Positions 10,630-21,249 of a DNA stretch of 64,000 nt are shown here, one piece after another. Every line of letters starts with the position of its first letter. The stretch's first letter is position 1. The notes under the pieces are model-generated. The model did no database searches. It was not told where the DNA came from and worked only from the letters and a program-made list of their open reading frames with translations. Source of the stretch: Agapanthus africanus (taxonomy: Eukaryota; Streptophyta; Magnoliopsida; Asparagales; Amaryllidaceae); the NCBI GenBank assembly GCA_030015575.1, contig JASDDO010000006.1, positions 102,416,045 to 102,480,044 on the forward strand. Direction: 5' to 3'. Made by a program: the position numbers and the translations under genes.

Positions 10630-12701
10630 TGTAAGTCCATATTGCGACCCCCGGTTCTTACGGGGAGGCGGAAACGGTGTAAAGGAAAAACAAATTTTTA
10701 TCGCAAGAGGCAACATGGACTAAAACAAGGTCGGGATCGTGTCTAAACTAAACTAGCATACAAGCTAAAGAGTCTTAGCTACTCGGATGAAGGTTATACC
10801 TAAACTTGAACTCCTTCTTCTTCAAACCTTGTAGAGGTTGATGGTTCTTGCCTTGTAGCCTTCTTCCGTCGAAGATGGATCCACCTCGAAGGTTCAACCT
10901 TTGGGCTCTTCCTCGATCTTTGAGTGAACTAGGGTTTCCGGCTTGCTAAACCTTGAACTCTAGAGAGAGTAGAGAGTGTCTAGGGGTTGTTTTCTTTTCA
11001 AGGTGAAGGATTCTCAACACATGAGAAGGAATCACCTTGAGCTTGAGGAAGAAGAAGATGAAGTGAGGAGAGAGAAGCTAAATGAGATAATGAGCTATAT
11101 TTTTCTTTCTTGCAACCATATTGCCAAAAGAAAAGAATTATCTAAATAATAATAATTCAAAATAAGAATAGTTGATGGTCATTTGGAATGACCACTATCA
11201 TGCTTCTTTAAATGAAATGTAAGCATGAATCAAGGAAGATCTTTACAAAGCATGATGGTGGTCAACATTCAACCATGGTCAACAAGTCAACAAAATCAAC
11301 CATAACATAATTCTCATTTAATTACTATTATTAATAGATAATCCATAAATCCATTAGGGTTTGGAAAAAGATAACTGTCAACTGTGCATACGCACCCGTT
11401 CCGAAACCCTAATGAAAATCATCTTCCTCCTCCTCAAAATAACTGTGCATACACACCTGCATTCTTGTTCCGAGGAACATGAATACTGAGAGATAAAAGC
11501 AACCCCAAAACACATACCAGTATTCGGCTCAAACCAGAGCCTGCTGGCAATATCCGTCCGGACTCCAAACGTGCACAAGTGCGCGGAGGAGAACGAACCC
11601 TGTCGCAAAACCATGCGACCTCTACTCTGTTTTGCCCAGAGGCGAATACCCTCTGTGTGGGACTCTAAAGACTCGACACTACGCTGGCAGTGGGTTTAAC
11701 CACAGACCGCAAGCGGCACTAACTGTGCGTAACGGTCCCCAGGTAGATGCCGACAAGAAGGCTGACGAGGTGAAACCCCATCTGTACTCCTACTGAGTCT
11801 GAATGTGACAGTCTCCGTACAGTTCGGTCTGTTCGTCTGATACATCGCATGTCGGGCCTAGGGGGCGGTAAAACGTCAGTCCCCAAATAGCGGTACATGT
11901 CGTGTCGGAGTGAAGCCCAAAACACCCTGAGATAACACTGGAACCTACCAGTATATCTCGCTTGCCCTGGCCAGGGACTACTCGTGTAATGGCTCTCCTA
12001 GACACAGCGCGATGTCAACCCCCAATACCGGGAGAGACGAATCCTGTCTAACCGGCACTGCCTCCAAATGCTTCGGGACTGCACTCAACCACCACCTGTT
12101 TGCACGACTCCTTTGAGTCGTGGTAGGGTAGTGATCAAAGTGCAGTGGGAAGACACTCGAGGCGAAGTGCTAGTGTCAAGTCAGCGGACTAAGCTGTACT
12201 CATGTCACCTGGGAACTGATGACTGACGATAGGTATAATACCAACCTGTCAGTTCCCGACGAGTCCTGTCCAGTGTACTCGTAACCTAACGAGCACCCGT
12301 ATACTATCTCTAGTACGACGTACTGATGGCTGTGGGACAGACCATCTCCCACACTGGGATGAGAAGCGCATACGCTAGTCTACTCCGGAGTATCGATGCC
12401 CTGTCTCGATAGTCCTGCGACTAGGGACCTGTATAAGGATGTGCTTATAGATTACCCAGCCCCCACTAGTGTGACTGCCATCACAACGCTGGTAATCAAG
12501 CAAAGATCCTAAGGGCTCCACTAATGCGTATAAGTGATATAGTAAAATAAACACAAGTACACATTGAAGTAGAAACAAACCAAGCAGCATACTACTATAT
12601 TGAGCAAGATTGTTTATACAAGGTGAATATCCCAAGCTTCCATTAAGTAATATACAAACTAGTATGATACAGTAATGGCCTCTAGGGCATATATACTAAC
12701 A
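10630..12701 (-). repeat. 3' LTR of copia B (2072 bp)
   Basis: On the minus strand it starts TGTTAGTATATATGCCC at 12701, right after the polypurine tract, and ends GGACTTACA at 10630. The conserved LTR hairpin lies at 12092-12131, here with a perfect 8-bp inner stem (CACGACTC/GAGTCGTG), and the CCCTGGCCAGGG palindrome is near 11966. Confidence 0.95.
12092..12131 (-). other. Conserved LTR hairpin (copia B 3' LTR)
   Basis: On the minus strand the outer stem is CTACC/GGTGG with one G-T pair. The inner stem CACGACTC/GAGTCGTG is fully paired, where the other B copies have a G-T pair at the changed position. Confidence 0.6.
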
Positions 12702-12715
12702 ATCTCCCACTTGCA
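12702..12715 (-). other. Polypurine tract of copia B
   Basis: On the minus strand TGCAAGTGGGAGAT lies between the polyprotein stop and the 3' LTR. This purine-rich stretch primes plus-strand DNA synthesis. The same GTGCAAGTGGGAGAT precedes the LTRs at 28677 and 47825. Confidence 0.9.
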
Positions 12716-15700
12716 CTAAGGCCATGTACTGGCGTATCGAAGACCTATCATCTCGATCAGCCGCTCGAACTGAGTCTGGGGTAAGGCCTTGGTGAATGGA
12801 TCTGCAGTGTTCTCTTCTGAAGCAACCCTCCGAACCTCGATCTCCTTGCGATCCACGATCTCCCTGATCAGGTGATACCGCCTCAAGATGTGCCTGGATC
12901 TCTGATGGGACCTGGGTTCCTTCGCTAAAGCTATAGCCCCGTTGTTGTCGCAATACAGAGGTATTGGGTCAACAATGGACGGAACCACCTGAAGTTCTTT
13001 TAAGAACTTCCTCATCCAGACAGCTTCTTTTGCGGCATCAGATGCAGCAATGTATTCTGCTTCCATAGTCGAGTCTGCAACAGTTTCCTGTTTGGAGCTC
13101 TTCCAACACACCGCCCCTCCATTGAGGGTAAAGACAAAACCCGACATGGACTTGGAATCATCCTTGTCACTCTGGAAGCTGGAGTCAGCAAAGGCCTCGA
13201 TCTGGAGGTCTTTTCCGCCATACACCAAGAACATCTCCTTAGTCCTTCTCAGGTACTTGAGAATGTTCTTTACCGCTATCCAGTGTTTCTCCCCAGGGTT
13301 TGACTGATACCGGCTTACCACACTCAGTGCATAAGCTACATCCGGTCTGGTACACAACATCGCATACATTATAGAGCCTACCGCAGAAGCGTAGGGTATA
13401 ATAGACATGCGATCCCTCTCCAAATCAGTCTTGGGAGACATCTCTTTAGAGAGGGTGATCCCGTGACAAGCCGGTAGGTTACCGCGCTTGGAATCTTCCA
13501 TACTGAATCTCTTCACTATGGTGTCGATGTACCTGGACTGAGAAAGTCCTAATATCCTCTTGGATCTATCACGATGGATCCGGATCCCCAGGATGTATGA
13601 GGCATCACCCAGGTCTTTCATGGAGAACCTGTGTGACAAGAACCCCTTGACAGATTGTAGCATAGGAATGTCATTTCCTATTAAGAGAATGTCATCCACG
13701 TATAAAACGAGGAATACTACAGTTCTGGCTACAAATCTACTATAGATGCATGGTTCATCTGGATCTTTGATAAAGCCAAATTCCTTGACCGTCTCATCAA
13801 AACAGATGTTCCAACTCCGCGATGCCTGCTTTAGTCCATAGATGGACTTAAGCAACTTGCACACCTTTCCGCTGCTCCCACTCTGAATGAAACCCTCTGG
13901 CTGATCCATATAGACACACTCCTCTAAATTTCCATTTAGAAAAGTGGTCTTTACGTCCATCTGCCAAATCTCATAATCGTGGAAGGCAGCAATGGCAAGA
14001 AGGATCCGAATGGATTTCAGCATAGCCACTAGAGAAAAGGTTTCGTCATAGTCCAAGCCAGGTCTTTGACGGAAACCCTTTGCTACAAGTCTAGCTTTAT
14101 AGGTCTCAACCTGTCCATCTACACCAATCTTCCTTTTGAAGATCCACTTGCATCCTACGGGTTTTACCCCGTCTGGAGCAATGTCCAACGTCCATACTTT
14201 GTTGGTGTACATGGACTCCATTTCGGTCCGCATTGCATCCAGCCATTTTACCGAGTCAACGCTCTGAACGGCCTGCTGGAAGCTAGTAGGCTCATCATAA
14301 TCTATGATGCAATCCTCTCTATCCCCGTCTATGAGAAAATCGTAGTATCTCTCGGGCGGATGAGACTGCCTACTACTCCTGCGGAGAGGCGTAGGAATGT
14401 CCTGTTCATTTGAACCCTCTGGTTCCACTAAGCTTTCAGTAATAGTCTGTGGTTCTGGAATTTCTTCCAGTTCTACTGCGCTCCCACTAATCTCCTTTTC
14501 TAAGAACTGGTGTTCTAGAAAGTGGGCATTACGAGAAATAAGGACTTTTTGTTCTTCTGCGTAGTAGAAAAGATACCCCCTGGTGCTCTTTGGGTATCCC
14601 ACAAACTTGCACAGTACTGAGCGTGCCTCGAGTTTGTCCGCATGCTGCTTTTTGACAAAAGCCGGACATCCCCAGATCTTCAGATATTGAAGATAGGGTT
14701 TCTTCCCACTCCATAACTCATATGGTGTGGTAGGCACAGTCTTAGTGGGAACTCGGTTCAAAAGGTACGCAGCTGATTCTAGTTCACACCCCCAGAATGA
14801 TCGCGGTAACTCAGCGTTACTCATCATGGACCGTACCATATCCAATAGGGTGCGGTTCCGTCTCTCCGATACACCGTTATGTTGCGGAGTGTATGGAGGA
14901 GTAAGCTGAGAGAGAATTCCATTCTCTTTTAAGTAGTTCAGGAACTCGGCACTTAAGTATTCTCCACCTCGATCCGATCTTAGAATCTTGATACTTTTGC
15001 CGGTTTGTTTTTCTACCTCATTCTTATATTCCTGGAATTTTCCAAAGGCTTCAGATTTATGTTTCATCAAGAAGACATGTCCGAACCTTGAAAAATCATC
15101 CGTAAAAGTAATGAAGTAAGAAAAACCGCTTCGCGCAAGTGTATACATTGGACCGCACACGTCGCTGTGTACGAGTCCCAAGAGCTCGCTCGCTCTTACT
15201 CCGTGTCCAGTGAACGGAGTCTTTGTCATCTTTCCTTTGAGACATGGTTGACAAGTGGCATACGATTGATATTCGAACGGATTCAAATACCCTTCTGTAT
15301 GTAACTTAGTCAACCTTCTCTCATTGATGTGACCCAGTCTACAATGCCATAAGAAAGCCTGATTGATATCTGGAGACTTTCTTTTGTGTGTATTTTGGAC
15401 ATTAAAAATCTGTGGTTGGTTTAACACGTATATACCATTGCTCAGTGTACCTGACCCAATCAGAACTTGATTAAGGTGAATGTTTACAACATTACTTACA
15501 AACGCAAATTCATAACCTTCTTTAGAAACTAAAGATACAGAAATGATATTACAAGTTGCGTTGGGTACAAAAAAGCAATTACGCAAAACCAAAACATGCC
15601 CATCTGACATTCCCAGGTGATAGTCCCCCACGGCTTTAGCATCCATGCTAGCTCCGTTCGCAACTCTGAGGGTCATGTCACCTGCCTTCAAAAACCTACG

Positions 15701-16666
15701 GTTTCTCAACGCCTGCAAAGAATTACAGATATGAGATCCTGATCCGGTATCCAATACCCAGGAAGTAGAGTTTATAGAAAGACAGTTTTCAATAACATAC
15801 ACACCTGAAGCTGAAGCCACAACCTGCTTCAGTTCCTGTGTCCTGGCCTTCCAAGCCCTGCAATCTTTCTTCCAGTGTCCACTCTTGTGACAATAGAAGC
15901 ATTCCTCTTTACCCACAAGCTTCCCCGCGATCTTTGTTTCCATTTCTTTTCCCTTCGTACCCACTTTACTAACACCGCCTCTTGGTTTGGCGGGGGCTTT
16001 CTTCCTCTTTCCCTTGGCTTTCGCCTTGGACCTAGAGGAAGAAGATCCTCCTACAAACAAAGCGGGTGTTTCCCTACCCTTCTGTAGGGTGCCCTCTGCG
16101 CTCCTCAGCATGTTGAGGAGTTCTGAAAGTTCAACTTCCTTTTCTTGCAAGTTGAAATTCAGTATGAACTGGGCGTAAGTGGATGGAAGGGACTGGAGAA
16201 TTATATCCGTGTAGAGTTCACTGTCCAACGTGGTCCCAAGTTCCGCGAGCTCCTCAGTGTAGCCAATCATCTTAAGCACGTGGTCCGCTACCGATGATCC
16301 GACGGCCAACATTGTCGAAAACAACTTCTTCGACACTTCGTATCTTGCGATACGAGACTGCTCTCCATACAGTTCTTTTGTATGAAGAAATATGGATTCC
16401 AAATCCATATTCTCGTGCCTCCTCTGATGTTCGTTATCTATCGAGGCAAGTACGAGGCACCTGGCCTTCGCGCTGTCAATCTCCCAAGTCTTACGGATTT
16501 CCTTATCCGCGACGCTGGAGGTGGGACCTAGGACGGGGGGAGCTTTGGTGGTAAGAAGATACCCCAGCTTGTCGTAAGTGATTGCCAACTTGACATTCCT
16601 GAGCCAATCTTTGTAGTTTGGCCCTGTCAATATGTTTTTATCTAGAATCAACTTAAGTCCAGTCAT
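12716..16666 (-). CDS. gag-pol: Intact Ty1/copia polyprotein Gag-PR-INT-RT-RNase H (element B)
   Basis: One frame encodes every protein needed for copia transposition. It is open from 16711 (1331 codons), but I prefer the second ATG at 16666 (MTGLKLILDK), which matches the usual copia Gag start. Residue numbers count from 16711. Gag occupies about 16-290, with a CCHC zinc knuckle at 271-284. The protease active site D-T-G is at 321-323. The integrase HHCC zinc site uses H456, H461, C487 and C490; its catalytic triad is D517, D580 and E616 (DD35E spacing). RT carries YVDD at 1004-1007. RNase H carries D1176, E1217 or E1219, and D1255. It ends in TAG right before the polypurine tract. All catalytic residues are present. 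Single-frame Gag-Pol is normal for copia; how the Gag excess is made is not visible. Confidence 0.97.
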   Translation of the reverse strand: MTGLKLILDKNILTGPNYKDWLRNVKLAITYDKLGYLLTTKAPPVLGPTSSVADKEIRKTWEIDSAKARCLVLASIDNEHQRRHENMDLESIFLHTKELYGEQSRIARYEVSKKLFSTMLAVGSSVADHVLKMIGYTEELAELGTTLDSELYTDIILQSLPSTYAQFILNFNLQEKEVELSELLNMLRSAEGTLQKGRETPALFVGGSSSSRSKAKAKGKRKKAPAKPRGGVSKVGTKGKEMETKIAGKLVGKEECFYCHKSGHWKKDCRAWKARTQELKQVVASASGVYVIENCLSINSTSWVLDTGSGSHICNSLQALRNRRFLKAGDMTLRVANGASMDAKAVGDYHLGMSDGHVLVLRNCFFVPNATCNIISVSLVSKEGYEFAFVSNVVNIHLNQVLIGSGTLSNGIYVLNQPQIFNVQNTHKRKSPDINQAFLWHCRLGHINERRLTKLHTEGYLNPFEYQSYATCQPCLKGKMTKTPFTGHGVRASELLGLVHSDVCGPMYTLARSGFSYFITFTDDFSRFGHVFLMKHKSEAFGKFQEYKNEVEKQTGKSIKILRSDRGGEYLSAEFLNYLKENGILSQLTPPYTPQHNGVSERRNRTLLDMVRSMMSNAELPRSFWGCELESAAYLLNRVPTKTVPTTPYELWSGKKPYLQYLKIWGCPAFVKKQHADKLEARSVLCKFVGYPKSTRGYLFYYAEEQKVLISRNAHFLEHQFLEKEISGSAVELEEIPEPQTITESLVEPEGSNEQDIPTPLRRSSRQSHPPERYYDFLIDGDREDCIIDYDEPTSFQQAVQSVDSVKWLDAMRTEMESMYTNKVWTLDIAPDGVKPVGCKWIFKRKIGVDGQVETYKARLVAKGFRQRPGLDYDETFSLVAMLKSIRILLAIAAFHDYEIWQMDVKTTFLNGNLEECVYMDQPEGFIQSGSSGKVCKLLKSIYGLKQASRSWNICFDETVKEFGFIKDPDEPCIYSRFVARTVVFLVLYVDDILLIGNDIPMLQSVKGFLSHRFSMKDLGDASYILGIRIHRDRSKRILGLSQSRYIDTIVKRFSMEDSKRGNLPACHGITLSKEMSPKTDLERDRMSIIPYASAVGSIMYAMLCTRPDVAYALSVVSRYQSNPGEKHWIAVKNILKYLRRTKEMFLVYGGKDLQIEAFADSSFQSDKDDSKSMSGFVFTLNGGAVCWKSSKQETVADSTMEAEYIAASDAAKEAVWMRKFLKELQVVPSIVDPIPLYCDNNGAIALAKEPRSHQRSRHILRRYHLIREIVDRKEIEVRRVASEENTADPFTKALPQTQFERLIEMIGLRYASTWP

Positions 16667-16929
16667 TTCGATTTGGTCGCTGCAGGGGGGAGAGAAGGAA
16701 CACTTTAGCACGATGCTCTTGCAAGTTTAGAATGGTTTTTAATTTGTCTAAACAGGATGGCTCCCACTGTCTCTCGAATCCCTCCTCAAACCACAAAGGA
16801 AGAATTAGCCGGGATCAATCCCACCGTGCAATACTTGCTTAACCGTTCAGCCAGGCCAGTGTCGGTACTTCAAGGGAGGTTTTCCAACGCTTTCGCGAAG
16901 TTCCTTAATTAAATAACCTCTTTTCTCTG

Positions 16930-16942
16930 GGGGCGTAGCCCC
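16930..16942 (-). other. GC-rich leader hairpin near gag (copia B)
   Basis: GGGGC-TAC-GCCCC forms a five-pair stem with a three-base loop. Equivalent sequences occur in A1 (33576-33588) and A2 (54486-54498) at the same place relative to gag, with partly compensating changes. Confidence 0.45.
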
Positions 16943-17161
16943 GCTGACACCTTTCTAGGCACCTACTAGGTTTATAGCATTGATCGTCTAGTGAGAAATT
17001 TCCCGAGGAGTAGCATATACTCACAGTAGGATCGGGATCCAAATATCATCGCGTGACGAAACTGAAGGAATCCTACCAGAATCACCATACTCCAAATGGT
17101 ATGCAAATCTAGCAAGTTTCAGTGCTTATGAAACTCCCGATGTGGATTTTTGCCCCATGCT

Positions 17162-17374
17162 CTTATGACCTTGGCGTGAGGTCAAAATGTCATAAGTCAC
17201 ATGTCAAGTTCTTCCCATCATTATCCTGGTAAATTTGAACCCACCCGTACTTACCCTTGACGTAGGCCAAAATGGCAGTACGACTGTCTCAAAACAACGC
17301 ATTCTATCTATGCAACAGATAAATATCCGGCAGCTACCAATCACTATGCCTTGGCGTGAGGTCAAAATACATAG
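17162..17374 (-). other. Triple stem-loop array in copia B leader
   Basis: Three modules of one design. Module 1 (17162-17196) has the outer stem CTTATGAC/GTCATAAG. Module 2 (17246-17282) has CGTACT/AGTACG. Module 3 (17344-17374) has CTATG/CATAG. Each encloses a near-constant core, CCTTGRCGTNAGGYCAAAAT in plus-strand spelling, in which CCT/AGG can form an inner stem. Outer stems differ in sequence yet stay complementary, both within this leader and against elements A1, A2 and D. No function is known to me; packaging or dimerisation of the element RNA is a guess. Confidence 0.65.
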
Positions 17375-17579
17375 CTTGAATACTACCGTATATTTAACTG
17401 AAATGATGGAGGGCTACGAATGGTTTTGGCGAAACCGTGAACGTAGTGAACTTGATATAATCGATGGAACGAGATAGCTTTTAGAAGGAGTGGCTCAAGC
17501 TCCGCATTTAAAAGTTAGTTTTGAAAAGAACCGAGTGGTTTTTCGAAAGTGTTCCAATGATTTTAACTTGGTTTATTAT

Positions 17580-17635
17580 CTTGCATTAGTTCTTTTAATG
17601 CGTGATATTCTTGCATTAGTACTTTTAATGCGTCC
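17580..17635 (-). repeat. Twin 30-bp hairpin repeat in copia B leader
   Basis: CTTGCATTAGT, one variable base, then CTTTTAATGCGT occurs twice, 30 bp apart. Each copy can pair GCATTA with TAATGC. It occupies the position where elements A and D carry a different duplicated hairpin motif. Confidence 0.7.
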
Positions 17636-18680
17636 CATCATTTAAATCCTACCATTGCAGAAAACAACCAAAATATGACGTACGCTTATGCCATTCGCAT
17701 TCGCCACGGGGTCCCGTCATCACTCGTTAGGTTACTTAACTAACGACAGAGCGGGGGCTGGGCTAGCGCGGCTGTAAAACATAACCAACGCCTAAATAGA
17801 AAGCAATGATAGACATTACAGATCACAGATGAATACATTGGATATACTAGCAATCCGCAATCCTTTCGAGCCTGAAACGAAAAGCGGATTACACGGTCGC
17901 GGTGAATAGCCAAATACCCCACCCAAGACCCCTACGGGTGCGGCAAACTACCCGCCAAGTACTCGGCAGTTTGTGCACCCCCTCCATGGGTCTATCCTAG
18001 GAGCAAAAACAGTAAAAAGAATTATACAATGACGGCTACAACCCCGACCCGGTTGTGCGGCCAAACAAATAATAATTATTACATCAATTTACATTTACAA
18101 TGAATGAAAGAAAAACAAAAGCTCATCTCACATCCACCCCGGCTATTCACCCGCGACAGTCCAACACATTCATATACACATTCCAATATCAAACACAGAT
18201 CATGTATAACCCCGACTAATCGTCTTATAGCGATTAGCCGACGTTCAATACATGCAAGCATCACAGATATAACCATCATAGTCAAAGTGCAGTGAAGTTC
18301 GGAAAAATACGGAATTATAGGACCCCAAAAGCAAATTTCTGTTCTGGAAAATCTGGGCACATATAATATATTTTAAAAATCCCAAAACCAACACACAAAT
18401 ACACTGCACGAAAAACGATGCACAGAAGACGACAAACCGCAGCGCTTCCGCGGCAGATGCCTAGCTCGTGCGGCGGAAGGGCGGCGGTTTGAACGAATCA
18501 CTGTGTCGTTTTTCTTGGGTGCTCATACAAAACCCTGAGCCGAATTTACAAGTATAAAGTTTTTCATTTAGAGCAGAAAAAATTTTAACAGAAACTTAGG
18601 GTTTTGTTTTTCCGGTTTTGTGACTTTTTCGGTTCCGAACTTCGTTACACTTCACTACCTAGCTAGTTTAAGTTTAGTTA

Positions 18681-18693
18681 GGCTCTGATACCA
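18681..18693 (-). other. tRNA-Met primer-binding site of copia B
   Basis: On the minus strand TGGTATCAGAGCC is complementary to the 3' end of initiator tRNA-Met and lies one base inside the 5' LTR end. Confidence 0.93.
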
Positions 18694-18694
18694 C

Positions 18695-20782
18695 TGTAAG
18701 TCCATATTGCGACCCCCGGTTCTTACGGGGAGGCGGAAACGGTGTAAAAGAAAAAGAAATTTTTATCGCAAGAGGCAACATGGACTAAACCAAGGTCGGG
18801 ATCGTGTCTAAACTAAACTAGCATACAAGCTAAAGAGTCTTAGCTACTCGGATGAAGGTTATACCTAAACTTGAACTCCTTCTTCTTCAAACCTTGTAGA
18901 GGTTGATGGTTCTTTCCTTGTAGCCTTCTTCCGTCGAAGATGGATCCACCTCGAAGGTTCAACCTTTGGGCTCTTCCTCGATCTTTGAGTGAACTAGGGT
19001 TTCCGGCTTGCTAAACCTTGAACTCTAGAGAGAGTAGAGAGTGTCTAGGGGTTGTTTTCTTTTCAAGGTGAAGGATTCTCAACACATGAGAAGGAATCAC
19101 CTTGAGCTTGAGGAAGAAGAAGATGAAGTGAGGAGAGAGAAGCTAAATGAGATAATGAGCTATATTTTTCTTTCTTGCAACCATATTGCCAAAAGAAAAG
19201 AATTATCTAAATAATAATAATTCAAAATAAGAATAGTTGATGGTCATTTGGAATGACCACTATCATGCTTCTTTAAATGAAATGTAAGCATGAATCAAGG
19301 AAGATCTTTACAAAGCATGATGGTGGTCAACATTCAACCATGGTCAACAAGTCAACCATGGTCAACAAGTCAACAAAATCAACCATAACATAATTCTCAT
19401 TTAATTACTATTATTAATAGATAATCCATAAATCCATTAGGGTTTGGAAAAAGATAACTGTCAACTGTGCATACGCACCCGTTCCGAAACCCTAATGAAA
19501 ATCATCTTCCTCCTCCTCAAAATAACTGTGCATACACACCTGCATTCTTGTTCCGAGGAACATGAATACTGAGAGATAAAAGCAACCCCAAAACACATAC
19601 CAGTATTCGGCTCAAACCAGAGCCTGCTGGCAATATCCGTCCGGACTCCAAACGTGCACAAGTGCGCGGAGGAGAACGAACCCTGTCGCAAAACCATGCG
19701 ACCTCTACTCTGTTTTGCCCAGAGGCGAATACCTTCTGTGTGGGACTCTAAATACTCGACACTACGCTGGCAGTGGGTTTAACCACAGACCGCAAGCGGC
19801 ACTAGCTGTGCGTAACGGTCCCCAGGTAGATGCCGACAAGAAGGCTGACGAGGTGAAACCCCATCTGTACTCCTACTGAGTCTGAATGTGACAGTCTCCG
19901 TACAGTTCGGTCAGTTCGTCTGATACATCGCATGTAGGGCCTAGGGGCGGTAAAACGTCAGTCCCCAAATAGCGGTACAAGTCGTGTCGGAGTGAAGCCC
20001 AAAACACCCTGAGATAACACTGGAACCTACCAGTATATCTCGCTTGCCCTGGCCAGGGACTACTCGTGTAATGGCTCTCCTAGACACAGCGCGATGTCAA
20101 CCCCCAATACCGGGAGAGACGAATCTGTCTAACCGGCACTGCCTCCAAATGCTTCGGGACTGCACCCAACCACCACCTGTTTGCACGACTCCTTTGAGTC
20201 GTGGTAGGGTAGTGATCAAAGTGCAGTGGGAACACACTCGAGGCGAAGTGCTAGTGTCAAGTCAGCGGACTAAGCTGTACTCATGTCACCTGGGAACTGA
20301 TGACTGACGATAGGTATAATACCAACCTGTCAGTTCCCGACGAGTCCTGTCCAGTGTACTCGTAACCTAACGAGCACCCGTATACTATCTCTAGTACGAC
20401 GTACTGATGGCTGTGGGACAGACCATCTCCCACACTGGGATGAGAAGCGCATACGCTAGTCTACTCCGGAGTATCGATGCCATGTCACGATAGTCCTGCG
20501 ACTAGGGACCTGTATAAGGATGTGCTTATAGATTACCCAGCCCCCACTAGTGTGACTGCCATCACAACGCTGGTAATCAAGCAAAGATCCTAAGGGCTCC
20601 ACTAATGCGTATAAGTGATATAGTAAAATAAACACAAGTACACATTGAAGTAGAAACAAACCAAGCAGCATACTACTATATTGAGCAAGATTGTTTATAC
20701 AAGGAGAATATCCCAAGCTTCCATTAAGTAATATACAAACTAGTATGATACAGTAATGGCCTCTAGGGCATATATACTAACA
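18695..20782 (-). repeat. 5' LTR of copia B (2088 bp)
   Basis: This is a near-identical partner of 10630-12701, 16 bp longer because CCATGGTCAACAAGTCAA is duplicated in tandem at about 19338-19373 and two single bases are lost. It contains the conserved hairpin at 20173-20212. The element promoter should be in its U3 half. Confidence 0.95.
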
Positions 20783-21015
20783 GAGATCACCGACTATATA
20801 CCTATAGATATACATTGACTCAGATTTAGGTAGTTTCCACACCTACCCCTCCTGATTTGACCTGATACTTAGATGTAGTTTGCATAGTAGATTCTTCACT
20901 GTGGTGTTGACTATTCCCGAGTCATGCTCATTTCAAATGGCAAGCCGCGTTACTGTTCATTTACTATTCACTCTACAGCTCGCATTGTATCGCATACTTA
21001 ATATTTTATCATGAT

Positions 21016-21249
21016 GAGCTCGATGTGATGGGAGCCTATGTGCTCGGAGCCTATGAGCTCGATGTGAGGGGAGCCTATGTGCTCGGAGCCTATGAGCTCG
21101 ATGTGAGAGGAGCCTATGTGCTCGGAGCCTATGAGCTCGATGTGAGAGGAGCCTATGTGCTCGAAGCCTATGAGCTCGATGTGATGGGAGCCTATGTGCT
21201 CGGAGCCTATGAGCTCGATTGGAGAGGAGCCTCTGTGCTCGGGACCTTT
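21016..21249 (+). repeat. 39-bp tandem repeat, about six copies
   Basis: GAGCTCGATGTGA starts at 21016, 21055, 21094, 21133 and 21172, with a variant at 21211, each unit also holding GAGCCTATGTGCTCGGAG. Because 39 is a multiple of three it creates a repetitive open frame (21025-21402) that is not a gene. Confidence 0.95.

Larger units (their letters stand above)
16667..18680 (-). other. Long structured 5' leader of copia B
   Basis: About 2 kb of non-coding sequence separates the PBS from gag. Reading 5' to 3' on the minus strand it holds a block shared with elements A and D (TTGGCTATTCACCGCGACC, near 17905), a pair of hairpins (17580-17635), the triple stem-loop array (17162-17374) and a GC-rich hairpin GGGGC-TAC-GCCCC (16930-16942). 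Short open frames here, such as 17235-17477, lie across the hairpins and look accidental. The order of structures matches elements A1, A2 and D. Confidence 0.75.
10630..20782 (-). mobile_element. Complete Ty1/copia retrotransposon B (10,153 bp)
   Basis: The element has two LTRs (10630-12701 and 18695-20782), a PBS, a 2-kb leader, one uninterrupted gag-pol frame, a polypurine tract and a perfect GAGAT target-site duplication. The LTR pair differs by roughly 15 substitutions by eye, plus one 18-bp duplication and two single-base losses, so insertion was recent. It sits within the gypsy LTR G5. The order Gag-PR-INT-RT-RH defines Ty1/copia. Integrase wording and LTR length suggest the Angela/Tork group, which is an inference. 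It is the only element here that appears able to make a complete protein set. Confidence 0.97.

Noticed and set aside
11378-11614. Minus-strand open frame of 78 codons, repeated at 19461-19697
   Set aside because: It is present in both LTRs of copia B only because the LTRs are copies; no domain is recognisable and no support for translation exists.
12716-16711. Use of the first ATG (16711) as the polyprotein start
   Set aside because: The 15 extra residues do not resemble copia Gag; the ATG at 16666 begins the conserved Gag N-terminus.
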